Origin: Hyphomonadaceae bacterium
GTDB taxonomy: Bacteria; Pseudomonadota; Alphaproteobacteria; Caulobacterales; Aquidulcibacteraceae
Length of the DNA: 33,324 nucleotides
Assembly: GCA_020848895.1 (NCBI GenBank)
Contig: JADLHI010000057.1
Location: 1 to 33,324 of the forward strand
Direction of reading: 5' to 3'
Under the pieces are notes generated by a model, which saw only the letters and a list, made by a program, of their open reading frames with translations, was not told the origin of the DNA and searched no databases. This document shows positions 16,446-24,379 of this stretch, piece by piece (the stretch's first letter is position 1; each line of letters begins with the position of its first letter). A program made the position numbers and the translations under genes.

Positions 16446-17177
16446 ATGTTCGGACTGCACTACAAACTCGAAAAGAAGGCCATCGCGCTCGTGCTCGCGA
16501 TCATCGGCGTCTCCAGCATCGGTGGCCTTGTCGAGATCGCGCCGCTCTTCACCATCGACCAGACCGTCGAGGAAGCGCCGGATATGCGCGTCCTCACGCC
16601 ACTCGAACTCGCGGGCCGCAACATCTACATCCGCGAAGGCTGCAATGCCTGCCATTCGCAGATGATCCGTACACTCCGCGACGAGGTTGAGCGCTATGGG
16701 CCTTATTCGCGCGCGGCCGAGTCGCAATACGACCACCCGATGCTCTGGGGTTCGAAGCGCACCGGCCCCGACCTCGCCCGCGTCGGCGACAAATACTCAG
16801 ATGCTTGGCATGCCGCGCACCTCAACAATCCACGCGATCTCGTGCCGCAATCCGTGATGCCAGCCTATCCATGGCTCGCCCGCACGCCCGCGCGCATCGA
16901 CGACCTCGGGCAGCACCTCCGGCGCCTACGTCAGCTCGGCGTGCCGTACACAGACGCCATGATCCAGAACGCGGTCGCCGATGCCGCCGGACAGGTTGCG
17001 CCGAACACCGATCGCGGCTGGGGCGTCGCCGAACGCTACGGCGAGGCGACCAACCTCCGCGACTTTGACGGCCAACCCGGCGCGCCCACCGAAATGGACG
17101 CGCTCGTCGCCTATCTGCAAATGCTCGGCCGGCAAACGAACATCGCACGCACACCAGCATCCGAAGGAGCGGAGTGA
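16446..17177 (+). CDS. ccoO: cbb3-type cytochrome c oxidase subunit II (mono-haem)
   Basis: A membrane-anchored mono-haem cytochrome c (243 residues) that carries electrons to CcoN. An N-terminal membrane helix (about residues 11-30) is followed by the haem motif EGCNACHSQMIRTL and a later Met-rich stretch (VPQSVMPAYPWL) giving the axial Met. The segment YGPYSRAAESQYDHPMLWGS is typical of FixO/CcoO. ATG at 16446 has GGGGAGG seven bases upstream; a GTG at 16437 overlapping the ccoN stop is a less likely start. The gene overlaps ccoQ by one base. Confidence 0.96.
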   Translation: MFGLHYKLEKKAIALVLAIIGVSSIGGLVEIAPLFTIDQTVEEAPDMRVLTPLELAGRNIYIREGCNACHSQMIRTLRDEVERYGPYSRAAESQYDHPMLWGSKRTGPDLARVGDKYSDAWHAAHLNNPRDLVPQSVMPAYPWLARTPARIDDLGQHLRRLRQLGVPYTDAMIQNAVADAAGQVAPNTDRGWGVAERYGEATNLRDFDGQPGAPTEMDALVAYLQMLGRQTNIARTPASEGAE

Positions 17178-17347
17178 TGACGCTCGAACACGACTTCCTG
17201 GTGCTGCTCTCCAAAACCTTCGGTCTCTTCTACCTGATCGCGCTGTCGGTTGGCGTGCTCATCTACGCCTATTGGCCTCGCAACAAGGCGCGCTTCGACG
17301 CCGCTGCGCGCGCCATCCTAAACGGTGAGGACCGCCCATGTCCGTAG
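17177..17347 (+). CDS. ccoQ: cbb3-type oxidase small subunit
   Basis: A 56-residue protein that would be missed by a 60-codon cutoff. It reads MTLEHDFLVLLSKTFGLFYL, then a hydrophobic run ending in VLIYAYWPRNKARFDAAARA and ILNGEDRPCP. It has one membrane helix and the WPRNKxRFDxAAxxIL signature typical of CcoQ/FixQ, which stabilises the oxidase. Start ATG shares a base with the ccoO stop (TGATG), with GGAG upstream. It overlaps the ccoP start by ten bases. Confidence 0.93.
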   Translation: MTLEHDFLVLLSKTFGLFYLIALSVGVLIYAYWPRNKARFDAAARAILNGEDRPCP

Positions 17348-18213
17348 ATGAGCGCGATCCCCATAGTGGCTATAAGACCACCGGCCACGAATGGAACGGC
17401 ATCAAGGAATTGAACACGCCGGTGCCGCGCCCGGTCTATTTCTTCCTGATCGTGACCTTTCTTTTTTCGATCGGCTATTGGGTGCTGATGCCCGCCTGGC
17501 CGACCGGGCTCTCGTACACCAAAGGTCTTCTTGGCCTTGACCAGCGCGCCAGCGTTGAGCGTGAGGTGGCGCAGGCCGCCGCCGCGCGGGCGCCCTGGAT
17601 GAATGCGCTCGTCCGAACACCCTACGAACAGGCGCTCGCCGATCCCGCCCTGATGGCGCGCGTTCGCGATACCGGTGCGACGCTCTTTGGCGACAATTGC
17701 GCGGCCTGCCACGGCGCAAACGGCGCGGGCGCTCCCGGCTTTCCAAACTTGCGCGACGATATCTGGCTCTGGGGCGGCGCGCCCGACACGATCGCTGAAA
17801 CCATTCGGGTCGGCGTCAACTCAGGCCATGCCGATGCGCGCGTCTCGCAAATGATGGCCTTTGGCCGCGACCAGATGCTGCCGCAGGAGGATGTGCGCGC
17901 GGTCATCGCCTATGTGCGCTCATTGTCCGCCGCACGCGCGCCTGCGCCAAGCGCAACGCTCACGCGTGGCGCTGTGGTGTTCGCGAATACCTGCGCCTCC
18001 TGCCATGGCGCGCGCGGCGAAGGCATACAGCAAATGGGCGCGCCAAGCCTCATTGACAGTGACTGGCTCTATGGCGGCGACCAAGAAACCATCTTCCAAA
18101 CGGTTTGGCACGGCCGGCAGGGCCAGATGCCAGCCTGGGAAGGACGTCTTTCTGCTTCCGAGCGCCGTCTGTTGACGCTCTATCTGCTTGACCAGCAGCG
18201 GAGGCGACAATGA
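17338..18213 (+). CDS. ccoP: cbb3-type cytochrome c oxidase subunit III (di-haem)
   Basis: A 291-residue membrane-anchored di-haem cytochrome c, the electron entry point of the oxidase. The N-terminus has HEWNGIKELNTPVPRPV and the membrane helix YFFLIVTFLFSIGYWVLMP, as in CcoP. Two haem motifs follow, CAACHGANGAGAPGFPNL and CASCHGARGEGIQQMGAPSL, with axial Met residues in the later MAFG/QMPAW segments. It lies between ccoQ and a small membrane-protein gene and overlaps both. Confidence 0.96.
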   Translation: MSVDERDPHSGYKTTGHEWNGIKELNTPVPRPVYFFLIVTFLFSIGYWVLMPAWPTGLSYTKGLLGLDQRASVEREVAQAAAARAPWMNALVRTPYEQALADPALMARVRDTGATLFGDNCAACHGANGAGAPGFPNLRDDIWLWGGAPDTIAETIRVGVNSGHADARVSQMMAFGRDQMLPQEDVRAVIAYVRSLSAARAPAPSATLTRGAVVFANTCASCHGARGEGIQQMGAPSLIDSDWLYGGDQETIFQTVWHGRQGQMPAWEGRLSASERRLLTLYLLDQQRRRQ

Positions 18214-18398
18214 AGACGCCGGCGCTGTCTGATCGTTCCAAGGTGATCGTATGGCTCGCGGTTGCGGCTGGCGTTCTGCTTGTCGCGGGCGCCAATATGC
18301 ATCTTGTCTATGTCGCGAGCACGACCCAGCCCGCCTGCGTGGAGCACGCGCGCGACGGGGCCGGCGCCGCCGCCAAATCCGCGTGCCGGACAGAATAG
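18210..18398 (+). CDS. Small membrane protein in the cco operon, unknown
   Basis: A 62-residue protein with a single membrane helix (VIVWLAVAAGVLLVAGANMH, about residues 12-31) and a short tail with two cysteines (QPACVEH and KSACRTE). ATG overlaps the ccoP stop (ATGA). The tail pattern, MHLVYVA followed by a Pro-Ala-Cys and a final Ser-Ala-Cys, looks like small proteins I have seen next to alphaproteobacterial ccoP, but I know no function. The cysteine pair and its place in a copper/haem enzyme operon make an assembly or copper role possible. Confidence 0.7.
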   Translation: MKTPALSDRSKVIVWLAVAAGVLLVAGANMHLVYVASTTQPACVEHARDGAGAAAKSACRTE

Positions 18399-18407
18399 GA
18401 GGTGCCG

Positions 18408-19193
18408 ATGTCAACACTCCCCGCCGTCGAGCCTCGCCATCCGCCCGCCTATGATTTCAACCGCCATGTGCCGGCGTCTGCTGCCTTCGGTTGGCTGGCC
18501 GCTGGCTGGCGCGACTTCTGGAAGAACCCGCTCGCAAGCCTTCTCTACGGTCTCCTGGTCGCAGCGATCTCGGCCGGCATCGTCTGGGGGCTATTTGCGC
18601 TCCAACTGGACTACATTCTCTTTCCAGCGCTCTCGGCCTTCCTCGTTGTCGGACCCGTTCTCGCGATCGGCCTCTACGAAAAAAGCCGACGCATCGCCGC
18701 CGGCGAGAAGGCGCGTTTTGCGCGCATGATCTTCGTGCGCGCCCAATCAGGCTATCAGGTGATCTTCGCGGGCGTGCTCTTGAGCCTTCTCGCACTCCTC
18801 TGGATGCGCGCGGCCGTCATCGTCTATGCGCTCTTCTTCGGCGTGCGGGCGTTTCCTGGCATTGATCACATCGCCGAAATGCTGCTGACGACGCCGACCG
18901 GTTGGGGGATGCTGTTTGTTGGTACAGCTGTCGGCGGGCTCTTTGCAGCCTTCGCCTTCGCGATCAGTGTGCTGGCGTTCCCGATGCTGCTCGCCCAGCG
19001 CACGGATGCGTTGACCGCCATGGGACTCTCCATGGCGCGCGTCTGGGCGAACCGACCGGTGATGATCACCTGGGGCGCGATCGTCTGCGTGCTCTCAGCG
19101 CTTTCGATCGCGACGGGGTTTATCGGGCTTATCATCGTCTTCCCGGTGCTTGGCCATGGTGTCTGGCATGCTTACCGCGCGCTCACCGCTTGA
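18408..19193 (+). CDS. DUF2189 integral membrane protein
   Basis: A 261-residue membrane protein with about six helices. N-terminal YDFNRHVPASAAFGWLAAGW, the DFWKNPLASLLYGLLV segment, and central PVLAIGLYEKSRRIAAGEKARF are the DUF2189 landmarks; the family often accompanies cbb3 oxidase genes in alphaproteobacteria. AGGAGG six to seven bases before the ATG at 18408 fixes the start over an in-frame GTG two codons earlier. It overlaps the copper ATPase gene by about 38 bases. The biochemical role is unknown. It sits where ccoG/ccoH are normally found. Confidence 0.88.
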   Translation: MSTLPAVEPRHPPAYDFNRHVPASAAFGWLAAGWRDFWKNPLASLLYGLLVAAISAGIVWGLFALQLDYILFPALSAFLVVGPVLAIGLYEKSRRIAAGEKARFARMIFVRAQSGYQVIFAGVLLSLLALLWMRAAVIVYALFFGVRAFPGIDHIAEMLLTTPTGWGMLFVGTAVGGLFAAFAFAISVLAFPMLLAQRTDALTAMGLSMARVWANRPVMITWGAIVCVLSALSIATGFIGLIIVFPVLGHGVWHAYRALTA

Positions 19194-21336
19194 TCTGAAA
19201 GCCGCCGAACTTGATCTGGCGAGCGCCGCCGTCGGCGCCGGTGAGCGCCAGATCGAACTCGTCGTCCCCGAAATCCACTGCGCCGGATGCATCGCGCGCA
19301 TCGAACGCGCCCTCACAACACTGCCGGACGTAACCGAGGCGCGTGTCAACCTCTCGACGCGGCGCGTGCGCGTGCGCTGGCGCTCGGCAACACCGCCGCC
19401 GGTGCTGGAGACGCTCGCCGGACTCGGGTTTAGCGCACATGCGGCCGACGTGGATCGCCTCGCGGCCGACCCAGCGCGAAGTGAACTCCTGCGTGCGCTC
19501 GCGGTCGCGGGCTTTGCCGCCATCAACATCATGCTGCTCTCGGTCTCTGTCTGGTCAGGAGCGGACGTTGAGACACGACAGATATTCCACTGGCTCTCCG
19601 CGCTCATCGCGTTGCCGACGCTGGTTTACTCCGGGCGCGTGTTCTTCCGTTCCGCCTGGCAAGCGCTCCGGCGCGGGCGAACCAATATGGACGTGCCGAT
19701 CTCGATCGGCGTCATCACCGCCTTCGCGCTCAGTCTCTACGAGACCATCACCCACGGCCCGCATGCGTATTTTGACGCCGCCGTGACGCTGCTCTTCTTC
19801 TTGCTCATCGGGCGCACGCTCGATCAGCTGATGCGGGAGCGCGCACGCTCGGCGGTGCAGGGACTCGCGCGCCTCGCCGCACGCGGCGCTACCATCATTA
19901 CCGCCGATGGCGAACACATCTATCGCCCGATTGCGGCCATTCGGCCCGGCATGAGACTGCTCATCGCCGCAGGCGAACGCGCGCCCGTCAATGCGCATGT
20001 GCTCTCGGGCGCGTCGGACGCGGATGTCTCGCTCCTCACGGGCGAGAGCGCATCTATCAAAATTGGACCGGGCGATGATCTCTTCGCCGGTGCGCTCAAT
20101 CTCTCAGGACCACTGACGGTCGAAGCCACCTCCAGCGCAGAGGATTCCTTTCTTGCGGAGATGATGCGCATGATGGAGGCGGCCGAGGCGGGCCCCTCAC
20201 TCTATCGCTGCATCGCCGACCGGGCCGCACTCCTCTATGCGCCGGTCGTGCATCTGACCGCGCTCGCAACCTTGATCGGGTGGTGGAGTCTTGGCGGCGA
20301 TTTTCATCATGCGGTTACGGTCGCGGTCGCCGTGCTCATCATTACTTGTCCCTGTGCGCTTGGTCTCGCTGTGCCGATGGTGCACGTCGCCGCCGCACGG
20401 CGTCTCTTTGCGCAGGGGATCATGGTCAAGGATGGCGCCGCGCTCGAACGCCTCGCCGAGATCGATACGATCCTGTTCGATAAGACCGGCACGCTCACGC
20501 TGCCGGAGCCCGTGCTCGTATCGCGCCACGTGAGCGACGCCAAAGCGTCGCAGATTGCAGCCGCGCTCGCAGCGCATTCGATCCATCCTTATGCGCGCGC
20601 CATCGCACGCACAGAGCCGCGTGTGGCCCTGCCTTTCGAGACGATAAAGGAGCAGGCGGGCGCGGGCGTCCAAGCGCGTCTCGACGGCGCCCTCTATCGG
20701 CTTGGCCGCAGCGCCTGGGCTTCCGGCGCAGCGGACGGCGATGAAGACGCCGTGGTGCTCACGCGCGACGGCGCGGTGATCGCGCGCTTTGCGTTCAACG
20801 CCGCGTTGCGCCCGGACGCGGGCGCCGCCATTCAACAGTTGAAATTCGACGGCTACACGGTCGAGATCATCTCAGGCGATCACGTAGCGCCCGTCGAAAA
20901 CCTCGCGCGCACCCTCGACCTTGCCGCGCAGGCGCGCGTCACGCCCGGTGACAAGGCCGACTACATCGCCCGCCGCACAGCCAGCGGCGGCAAAGTCCTC
21001 ATGGTTGGCGACGGGCTCAATGACGGGCCGGCGCTCATGGCGGCCCATGTCTCCATGGCGCCGGCAAGCGCCGCCGATGTCGGTCGCAACGCTGCTGATT
21101 TTGTGTTCTTGCGGGAAGGGCTCATGGCGGTGCCCGAGGCCATTCACACGGCGCGCCGCGCCGCTCAACTCGTGCACCAGAACATGGGCCTTGCGATCCT
21201 CTACAACATCATCGCGGTGCCGATTGCGATCGCGGGCTATGTGACGCCGCTCATCGCCGCGATCGCCATGTCCGGATCTTCCATCCTGGTGGTCGCCAAT
21301 GCGCTGCGCATCGGCGGCGGGAAGGGGGCCGCGTGA
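19156..21336 (+). CDS. ccoI: CcoI/FixI-type copper P1B-ATPase for cbb3 assembly
   Basis: A membrane copper-transporting P-type ATPase (about 726 residues) that supplies Cu for the CuB site of CcoN. In order: an HMA domain with EIHCAGCIARIERAL; membrane helices; the actuator LLTGES; the copper channel motif CPC in ITCPCALGLAVPMV; the phosphorylation site DKTGTLT; HP in SIHPYARAI; and the hinge GDGLNDGPAL. CPC marks a Cu(I) ATPase, and the slow-export FixI type fits its place in the operon. The start is uncertain: ATGs at 19156 and 19168 both lie inside the end of the DUF2189 gene, and neither has a strong ribosome-binding site. Confidence 0.94.
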   Translation: MVSGMLTARSPLDLKAAELDLASAAVGAGERQIELVVPEIHCAGCIARIERALTTLPDVTEARVNLSTRRVRVRWRSATPPPVLETLAGLGFSAHAADVDRLAADPARSELLRALAVAGFAAINIMLLSVSVWSGADVETRQIFHWLSALIALPTLVYSGRVFFRSAWQALRRGRTNMDVPISIGVITAFALSLYETITHGPHAYFDAAVTLLFFLLIGRTLDQLMRERARSAVQGLARLAARGATIITADGEHIYRPIAAIRPGMRLLIAAGERAPVNAHVLSGASDADVSLLTGESASIKIGPGDDLFAGALNLSGPLTVEATSSAEDSFLAEMMRMMEAAEAGPSLYRCIADRAALLYAPVVHLTALATLIGWWSLGGDFHHAVTVAVAVLIITCPCALGLAVPMVHVAAARRLFAQGIMVKDGAALERLAEIDTILFDKTGTLTLPEPVLVSRHVSDAKASQIAAALAAHSIHPYARAIARTEPRVALPFETIKEQAGAGVQARLDGALYRLGRSAWASGAADGDEDAVVLTRDGAVIARFAFNAALRPDAGAAIQQLKFDGYTVEIISGDHVAPVENLARTLDLAAQARVTPGDKADYIARRTASGGKVLMVGDGLNDGPALMAAHVSMAPASAADVGRNAADFVFLREGLMAVPEAIHTARRAAQLVHQNMGLAILYNIIAVPIAIAGYVTPLIAAIAMSGSSILVVANALRIGGGKGAA

Positions 21337-21515
21337 GCTTTTTCTTCCTGATCCCGATCGCGCTCCTGATGGGCCTCGCGGGGCTCGTTGCCTTCCTATG
21401 GGCGCTCAAGAGCGGTCAGTACGAAGACCTTGATGGCGCCGCCGTGCGCATCTTGATTGAAGACGAGACGCCGACGCGAGACGAGCCAGCGCCGCCCGGG
21501 AACACTCGGTCATGA
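21333..21515 (+). CDS. ccoS: cbb3-type oxidase assembly protein CcoS
   Basis: A 60-residue single-helix membrane protein (FFFLIPIALLMGLAGLVAFL). It is followed by the CcoS signature WALKSGQYEDLDGAAVRIL and an acidic tail. CcoS is required for haem and copper insertion into the oxidase. GTG start at 21333 overlaps the ccoI stop (GTGA). It is the last gene of the operon; the next gene runs the other way. Confidence 0.95.
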   Translation: MSFFFLIPIALLMGLAGLVAFLWALKSGQYEDLDGAAVRILIEDETPTRDEPAPPGNTRS

Positions 21516-21546
21516 CGCGCGACGCCGTCGCGCCGCGCGGGCTGAT

Positions 21547-21960
21547 TCAGCGCGCTGTGATCGTCGTGCCGGTGGTTGTTGTAAGCACGAGTGCGCCTGA
21601 AGCATCCACACGATACCTCTGCACATTGTTCAGCACGTCTATGAACTGACATTCCTGATCCATGAGCGCTGGGGGACACATCATCATTGTCAGTCCAGCA
21701 TCGCCGATGTTCAAATTGGAGCCGTTCACCGTATAGACGCCCAGCAGGCGATTGCAGCTCGCTTGTCCCGAAAGACGTCCGTCCGCCCCGAAAGTCAGGG
21801 TGACGCGCGTGTCGTCGATGATGCCCCGCCCAGCGATGTCTTCGACGACCCATTCCCTGCCTGTTAGCGGTGATCCCGCATCCGGCATGCCGCTGCCGGT
21901 CGCACAGGCGACAATCAAGACGCTCATCATTGTTGCCGCGAGCTGACGTAGGATTTGCAT
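21547..21960 (-). CDS. META-domain lipoprotein (HslJ-like)
   Basis: A 137-residue envelope lipoprotein: signal MQILRQLAATMMSVLIVAC with the acylated Cys at 19, then a META/HslJ domain. The landmarks are LTGREWVVEDIAGRG, the strand VTLTFGADGRLSGQASCNRL, LGVYTVNGSNLNI, GLTMMMCPPALMDQE and RYRVDASGALVLTT. The paired cysteines in SCN and MCP are family features. GGAGGT lies six bases before the ATG. META proteins are linked to envelope stress or novobiocin resistance in E. coli (HslJ). It is convergent with ccoS, 31 bases away. Confidence 0.9.
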   Translation of the reverse strand: MQILRQLAATMMSVLIVACATGSGMPDAGSPLTGREWVVEDIAGRGIIDDTRVTLTFGADGRLSGQASCNRLLGVYTVNGSNLNIGDAGLTMMMCPPALMDQECQFIDVLNNVQRYRVDASGALVLTTTTGTTITAR

Positions 21961-22039
21961 GAGGCGACCTCCAGAAAGAAACAGCGTTGCACGTGATCGC
22001 TTTGTTGCAAAGGGATCAGCTACGTCATGGAGTGCGCAC

Positions 22040-22636
22040 TCACCAAGCGTCGCGCGTCATTTCCCAATAGAGTGATCGCCGGATTGAGCCATCCGGTCGT
22101 ACGCCGTCGCGTTCGCCCATCGCAACAAAGCCGGCTGCTTCAATGACACGCGCCGAACGGACGTTATCGATGGCGGCTGTCACGCAGACCAAGCGCACGC
22201 CCAGAGTTTCGAACATCCAGTTGAAACTGCGCGCGGCGCCCGCTTTTCCAAGTCCGGCGTTCTGATGATCGGCGCGATGCGCGCCAGCGATCTCCGCCGC
22301 CGATCGATCCGGCCAAACGGAAAACCACGAATAGAGCCAAATGCGTCCATCCTGATCCGCTGCAACAACGAGAAGCGCCTCGCCCGCTTGACGCAAGCGT
22401 TCAGCATCCTCCAGCCACGCAGCAACATTTTCATACGTCAGCGGACGCGGCAAATCGTAGATCGGATCAGAGACCGCCGGATCACTGAGGAAATCCACGA
22501 GCCCCGCGACATGCTCCGGCCCAGCTAACGTATAGCCTTCGCCGAGCCGCGAGAGATCGGCGCGGCGCACGGCCTCGCGGATCGCCTCCGCTTCCTCCGG
22601 CGACACGTCCAGGATCGTTTTTGGCGGCGCGCTCAT
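22040..22636 (-). CDS. GNAT-family N-acetyltransferase
   Basis: A 198-residue protein of the acetyl-CoA-dependent GNAT superfamily, RimJ/RimL-like. The C-terminal half has AEIAGAHRADHQNAGLGKAG (the region where the acetyl-CoA binding loop is expected), FNWMFETLGVRLVCVTAAID, then NVRSARVIEAAGFVAMGERD and the final RSLYWEMTRD. The acceptor is unknown. The ATG at 22636 lacks a clear ribosome-binding site. The gene is transcribed leftward away from the hipA remnant. Confidence 0.78.
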   Translation of the reverse strand: MSAPPKTILDVSPEEAEAIREAVRRADLSRLGEGYTLAGPEHVAGLVDFLSDPAVSDPIYDLPRPLTYENVAAWLEDAERLRQAGEALLVVAADQDGRIWLYSWFSVWPDRSAAEIAGAHRADHQNAGLGKAGAARSFNWMFETLGVRLVCVTAAIDNVRSARVIEAAGFVAMGERDGVRPDGSIRRSLYWEMTRDAW

Positions 22637-22666
22637 GAAAATACATGCTCCACTAAAACTCAGCCG

Positions 22667-23173
22667 TTATGATTGGCCCGCGACCACGTCAGCCGAAATG
22701 CCTTCGAAGGCATACGGGTTGAGAAACTGACGGCCCCAAAGAAGAGCTCGATCTGTCGGTGAGAGGTCGGCTTCATCGCACAACTCGCCCATCGTGTCTT
22801 GATGATCGCGACCTGTTTCGCGATGAGGCGCATTGCCTCCTCTGTGCTCATGAGGAATTGACCGGCGACGGCGACGCAATGGATGAGCTGACTGCGCCGC
22901 TCATCGCCTTTGATCAGCATGGCTTGCGAGGCAAGCTGGTCGGAACGGCTCTGCGGGCAACAGGGGTCAGACGCAGCTGCTTGCCGTTCCAGAAGCCGCG
23001 AGATTGCGGGCGTGATCGTCGGTGTTGCCGCAGAGGATGTTAAATCCGAGAGGGCCGAATAGCTCCCTGAGCGTTGCCGTTGGCTCGGCGAATCGGTGAC
23101 GAATGATCTCGTCATAACTCGCATGGCGCGCCATAAGTTCGTCCAGCTCAAAAAGGGTGAGGGCGGAGACCAT
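22667..23173 (-). pseudogene. hipA-like toxin kinase remnant, frameshifted
   Basis: Three consecutive leftward frames carry adjacent pieces of a HipA-type Ser/Thr kinase. Piece 1 (about 22967-23173) has SALTLFELDELMARHASYD and FNILCGNTDDHARNLAA, with the catalytic-loop Asp. Piece 2 (about 22885-22965) has LASQAMLIKGDERRSQL followed by STEEAMRLIAKQVAI. Piece 3 (22667-22879) has LCDEADLSPTDRALLWGRQF and LNPYAFEG, the usual HipA C-terminus. At least two frameshifts separate them, the N-terminal half is not recognisable upstream, and no hipB-like antitoxin gene is present. So it is a decayed toxin gene. Confidence 0.85.
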
Positions 23174-23409
23174 CGCCTTGCGGGTCCACGAAACCGGCAG
23201 CAGGCCACCACGACAATATTTGGGCCTTCACGAGGTGGAGATCGGGCCGCCAGACGCTAAGCCTAAGAGCGTGCGACCTTCCACCGCGCAATCGCTGCCT
23301 CGCGGCTCGGGCCACGCGCTTGACACTGTGACGCGACGTTCCAATATCGCTCTCATGGCCCTGCGCACTCCTTCCTCCGAACGACGCATCGTTCGCAATC
23401 TCTCGCGCA

Positions 23410-23498
23410 GATAACCCCTAGCCGGCGCTGTCTCGGCTAGGGGCGGCTTGCATTCAACCCGATCCAGATCTCAACGCACGCCGCAGCTTTTGGCTGCG
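23410..23498 (+). promoter_or_regulatory. Structured leader upstream of Rnk/GreA-like gene (copy 2)
   Basis: Hairpin 1: CCCCTAGCCG (23415-23424) pairs perfectly with CGGCTAGGGG (23434-23443) and is preceded by GATAA, as in copy 1. Hairpin 2: CGCAGC (23482-23487), loop TTTTG, GCTGCG (23493-23498). GGGAG follows at 23502-23506 and the ATG at 23515. The nearest upstream gene remnant runs leftward, so hairpin 1 is not its terminator. A -35-like TTGACA at 23320-23325 with a poor -10 near 23344 could start the transcript; this is weak. Confidence 0.65.
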
Positions 23499-23514
23499 CG
23501 CGGGAGCACGACCC

Positions 23515-23922
23515 ATGTCGAAGCAAGAGTATCAGCGTCCCCCGATCGTTGTCGCCGAGGATGAACACGAACGATTGGTCAGCCTGGCGCTATCGGCGTT
23601 GGATCGCACGCCCGGAGCGGTTGACCTGTTCACCGAACTGGCGCGCGCCAAGACGGTGGCGAATTTGCCCGAGCACGTCGTCGGCGTCGGCAGTGTGGCC
23701 ACGTTCGAGTATGATGGTTCGACCTATCGCGACTACGAACTCGTCGATCCGCATCGGGCCGACATCGCAGAGGGCCGCATCTCGGTGCTGACGCCGGTTG
23801 GCGCAATGCTGCTTGGATTGTCGGAAGGGCAAAGCATCGAATGGGTAGGACCCGACAAGCGCCGCCACAAGGTCTCTGTTGAGAAGGTGCGCGCTTCGGC
23901 GGCGCCGTCCTCCGCCACCTAG
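23515..23922 (+). CDS. Rnk/GreA-GreB C-terminal-type elongation factor-like protein (paralogue 2)
   Basis: A 135-residue paralogue of the protein at 14295-14675. It shares the same layout: IVVAEDEHERLVSLALSAL, VGVGSVATFEYDGSTYRDYE, ADIAEGRISVLTPVGAMLLG, then LSEGQSIEWVGPDKRRHKV. The N-terminal helix replaces the Gre coiled coil, so it should lack transcript-cleavage activity and instead bind RNA polymerase as Rnk does; that is inference from the family. GGGAG lies eight bases before the ATG. It is preceded by the same two-hairpin leader as the first paralogue. Confidence 0.84.
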   Translation: MSKQEYQRPPIVVAEDEHERLVSLALSALDRTPGAVDLFTELARAKTVANLPEHVVGVGSVATFEYDGSTYRDYELVDPHRADIAEGRISVLTPVGAMLLGLSEGQSIEWVGPDKRRHKVSVEKVRASAAPSSAT

Positions 23923-24034
23923 CTTTCGGGGGCCGTAATCGCGTTGCGCTAAGAGCTTGTCCGCGCCCGATGCCGCCGGTGGAGTATGCTAGCCAAGGCC
24001 TCGCGTCCAACAACATTCACTCGGAAGGTTGAAA

Positions 24035-24268
24035 ATGCGGTACCTCTATCTTGCGCTCATCATCCTGATCACACTCGCCGTGGTGACGTTCACGCTCCAG
24101 AACATCCACGCGGTGACCGTGTCGTTTCTCACCTTGTCGGTGATCCTGCCGTTGTCGCTCTTGATCCTCGGCGTCTACCTTCTGGGCATGCTAACCGGCA
24201 GCATGGTCGTTTCCGCGGTTCGCTCATGGGTTCACGGCGCGACGAAGCCGCCGCCCGTCAAACAATAG
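24035..24268 (+). CDS. LapA-domain (DUF1049) inner-membrane protein
   Basis: A 77-residue membrane protein with two helices: YLYLALIILITLAVVTFTLQ and then LPLSLLILGVYLLGMLTGSM. Between them lies the NIHAVTVSFLTLSVIL segment, with the QNxxxVxVxFL spacing of LapA/DUF1049 proteins (lipopolysaccharide assembly protein A-like). A short basic tail follows. GGAAGG six bases before the ATG at 24035 favours it over an in-frame TTG two codons earlier. It lies 112 bases after paralogue 2 and could be in the same transcript. LapA in E. coli works with LapB in LpxC control; no lapB is seen here. Confidence 0.85.
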   Translation: MRYLYLALIILITLAVVTFTLQNIHAVTVSFLTLSVILPLSLLILGVYLLGMLTGSMVVSAVRSWVHGATKPPPVKQ

Positions 24269-24379
24269 CACCACCCCTTGCAATCGTCCGCCGGTTCGCG
24301 CCGAATTTGGCTTGTCGCAGGCAAGCACGACAGCGGCTGCGCTCGGGAACGTTGTCAGCTGACCAAAAGCTGCGTCGCG

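Noticed and set aside
23320-23349. Possible promoter TTGACA for the second Rnk-like gene
   Set aside because: The -35 is perfect, but no acceptable -10 lies at 16-18 bases; mentioned in the leader entry only.
23157-23414. Rightward 85-codon frame across the hipA flank
   Set aside because: No ribosome-binding site or domain, and it lies opposite hipA remnant sequence.
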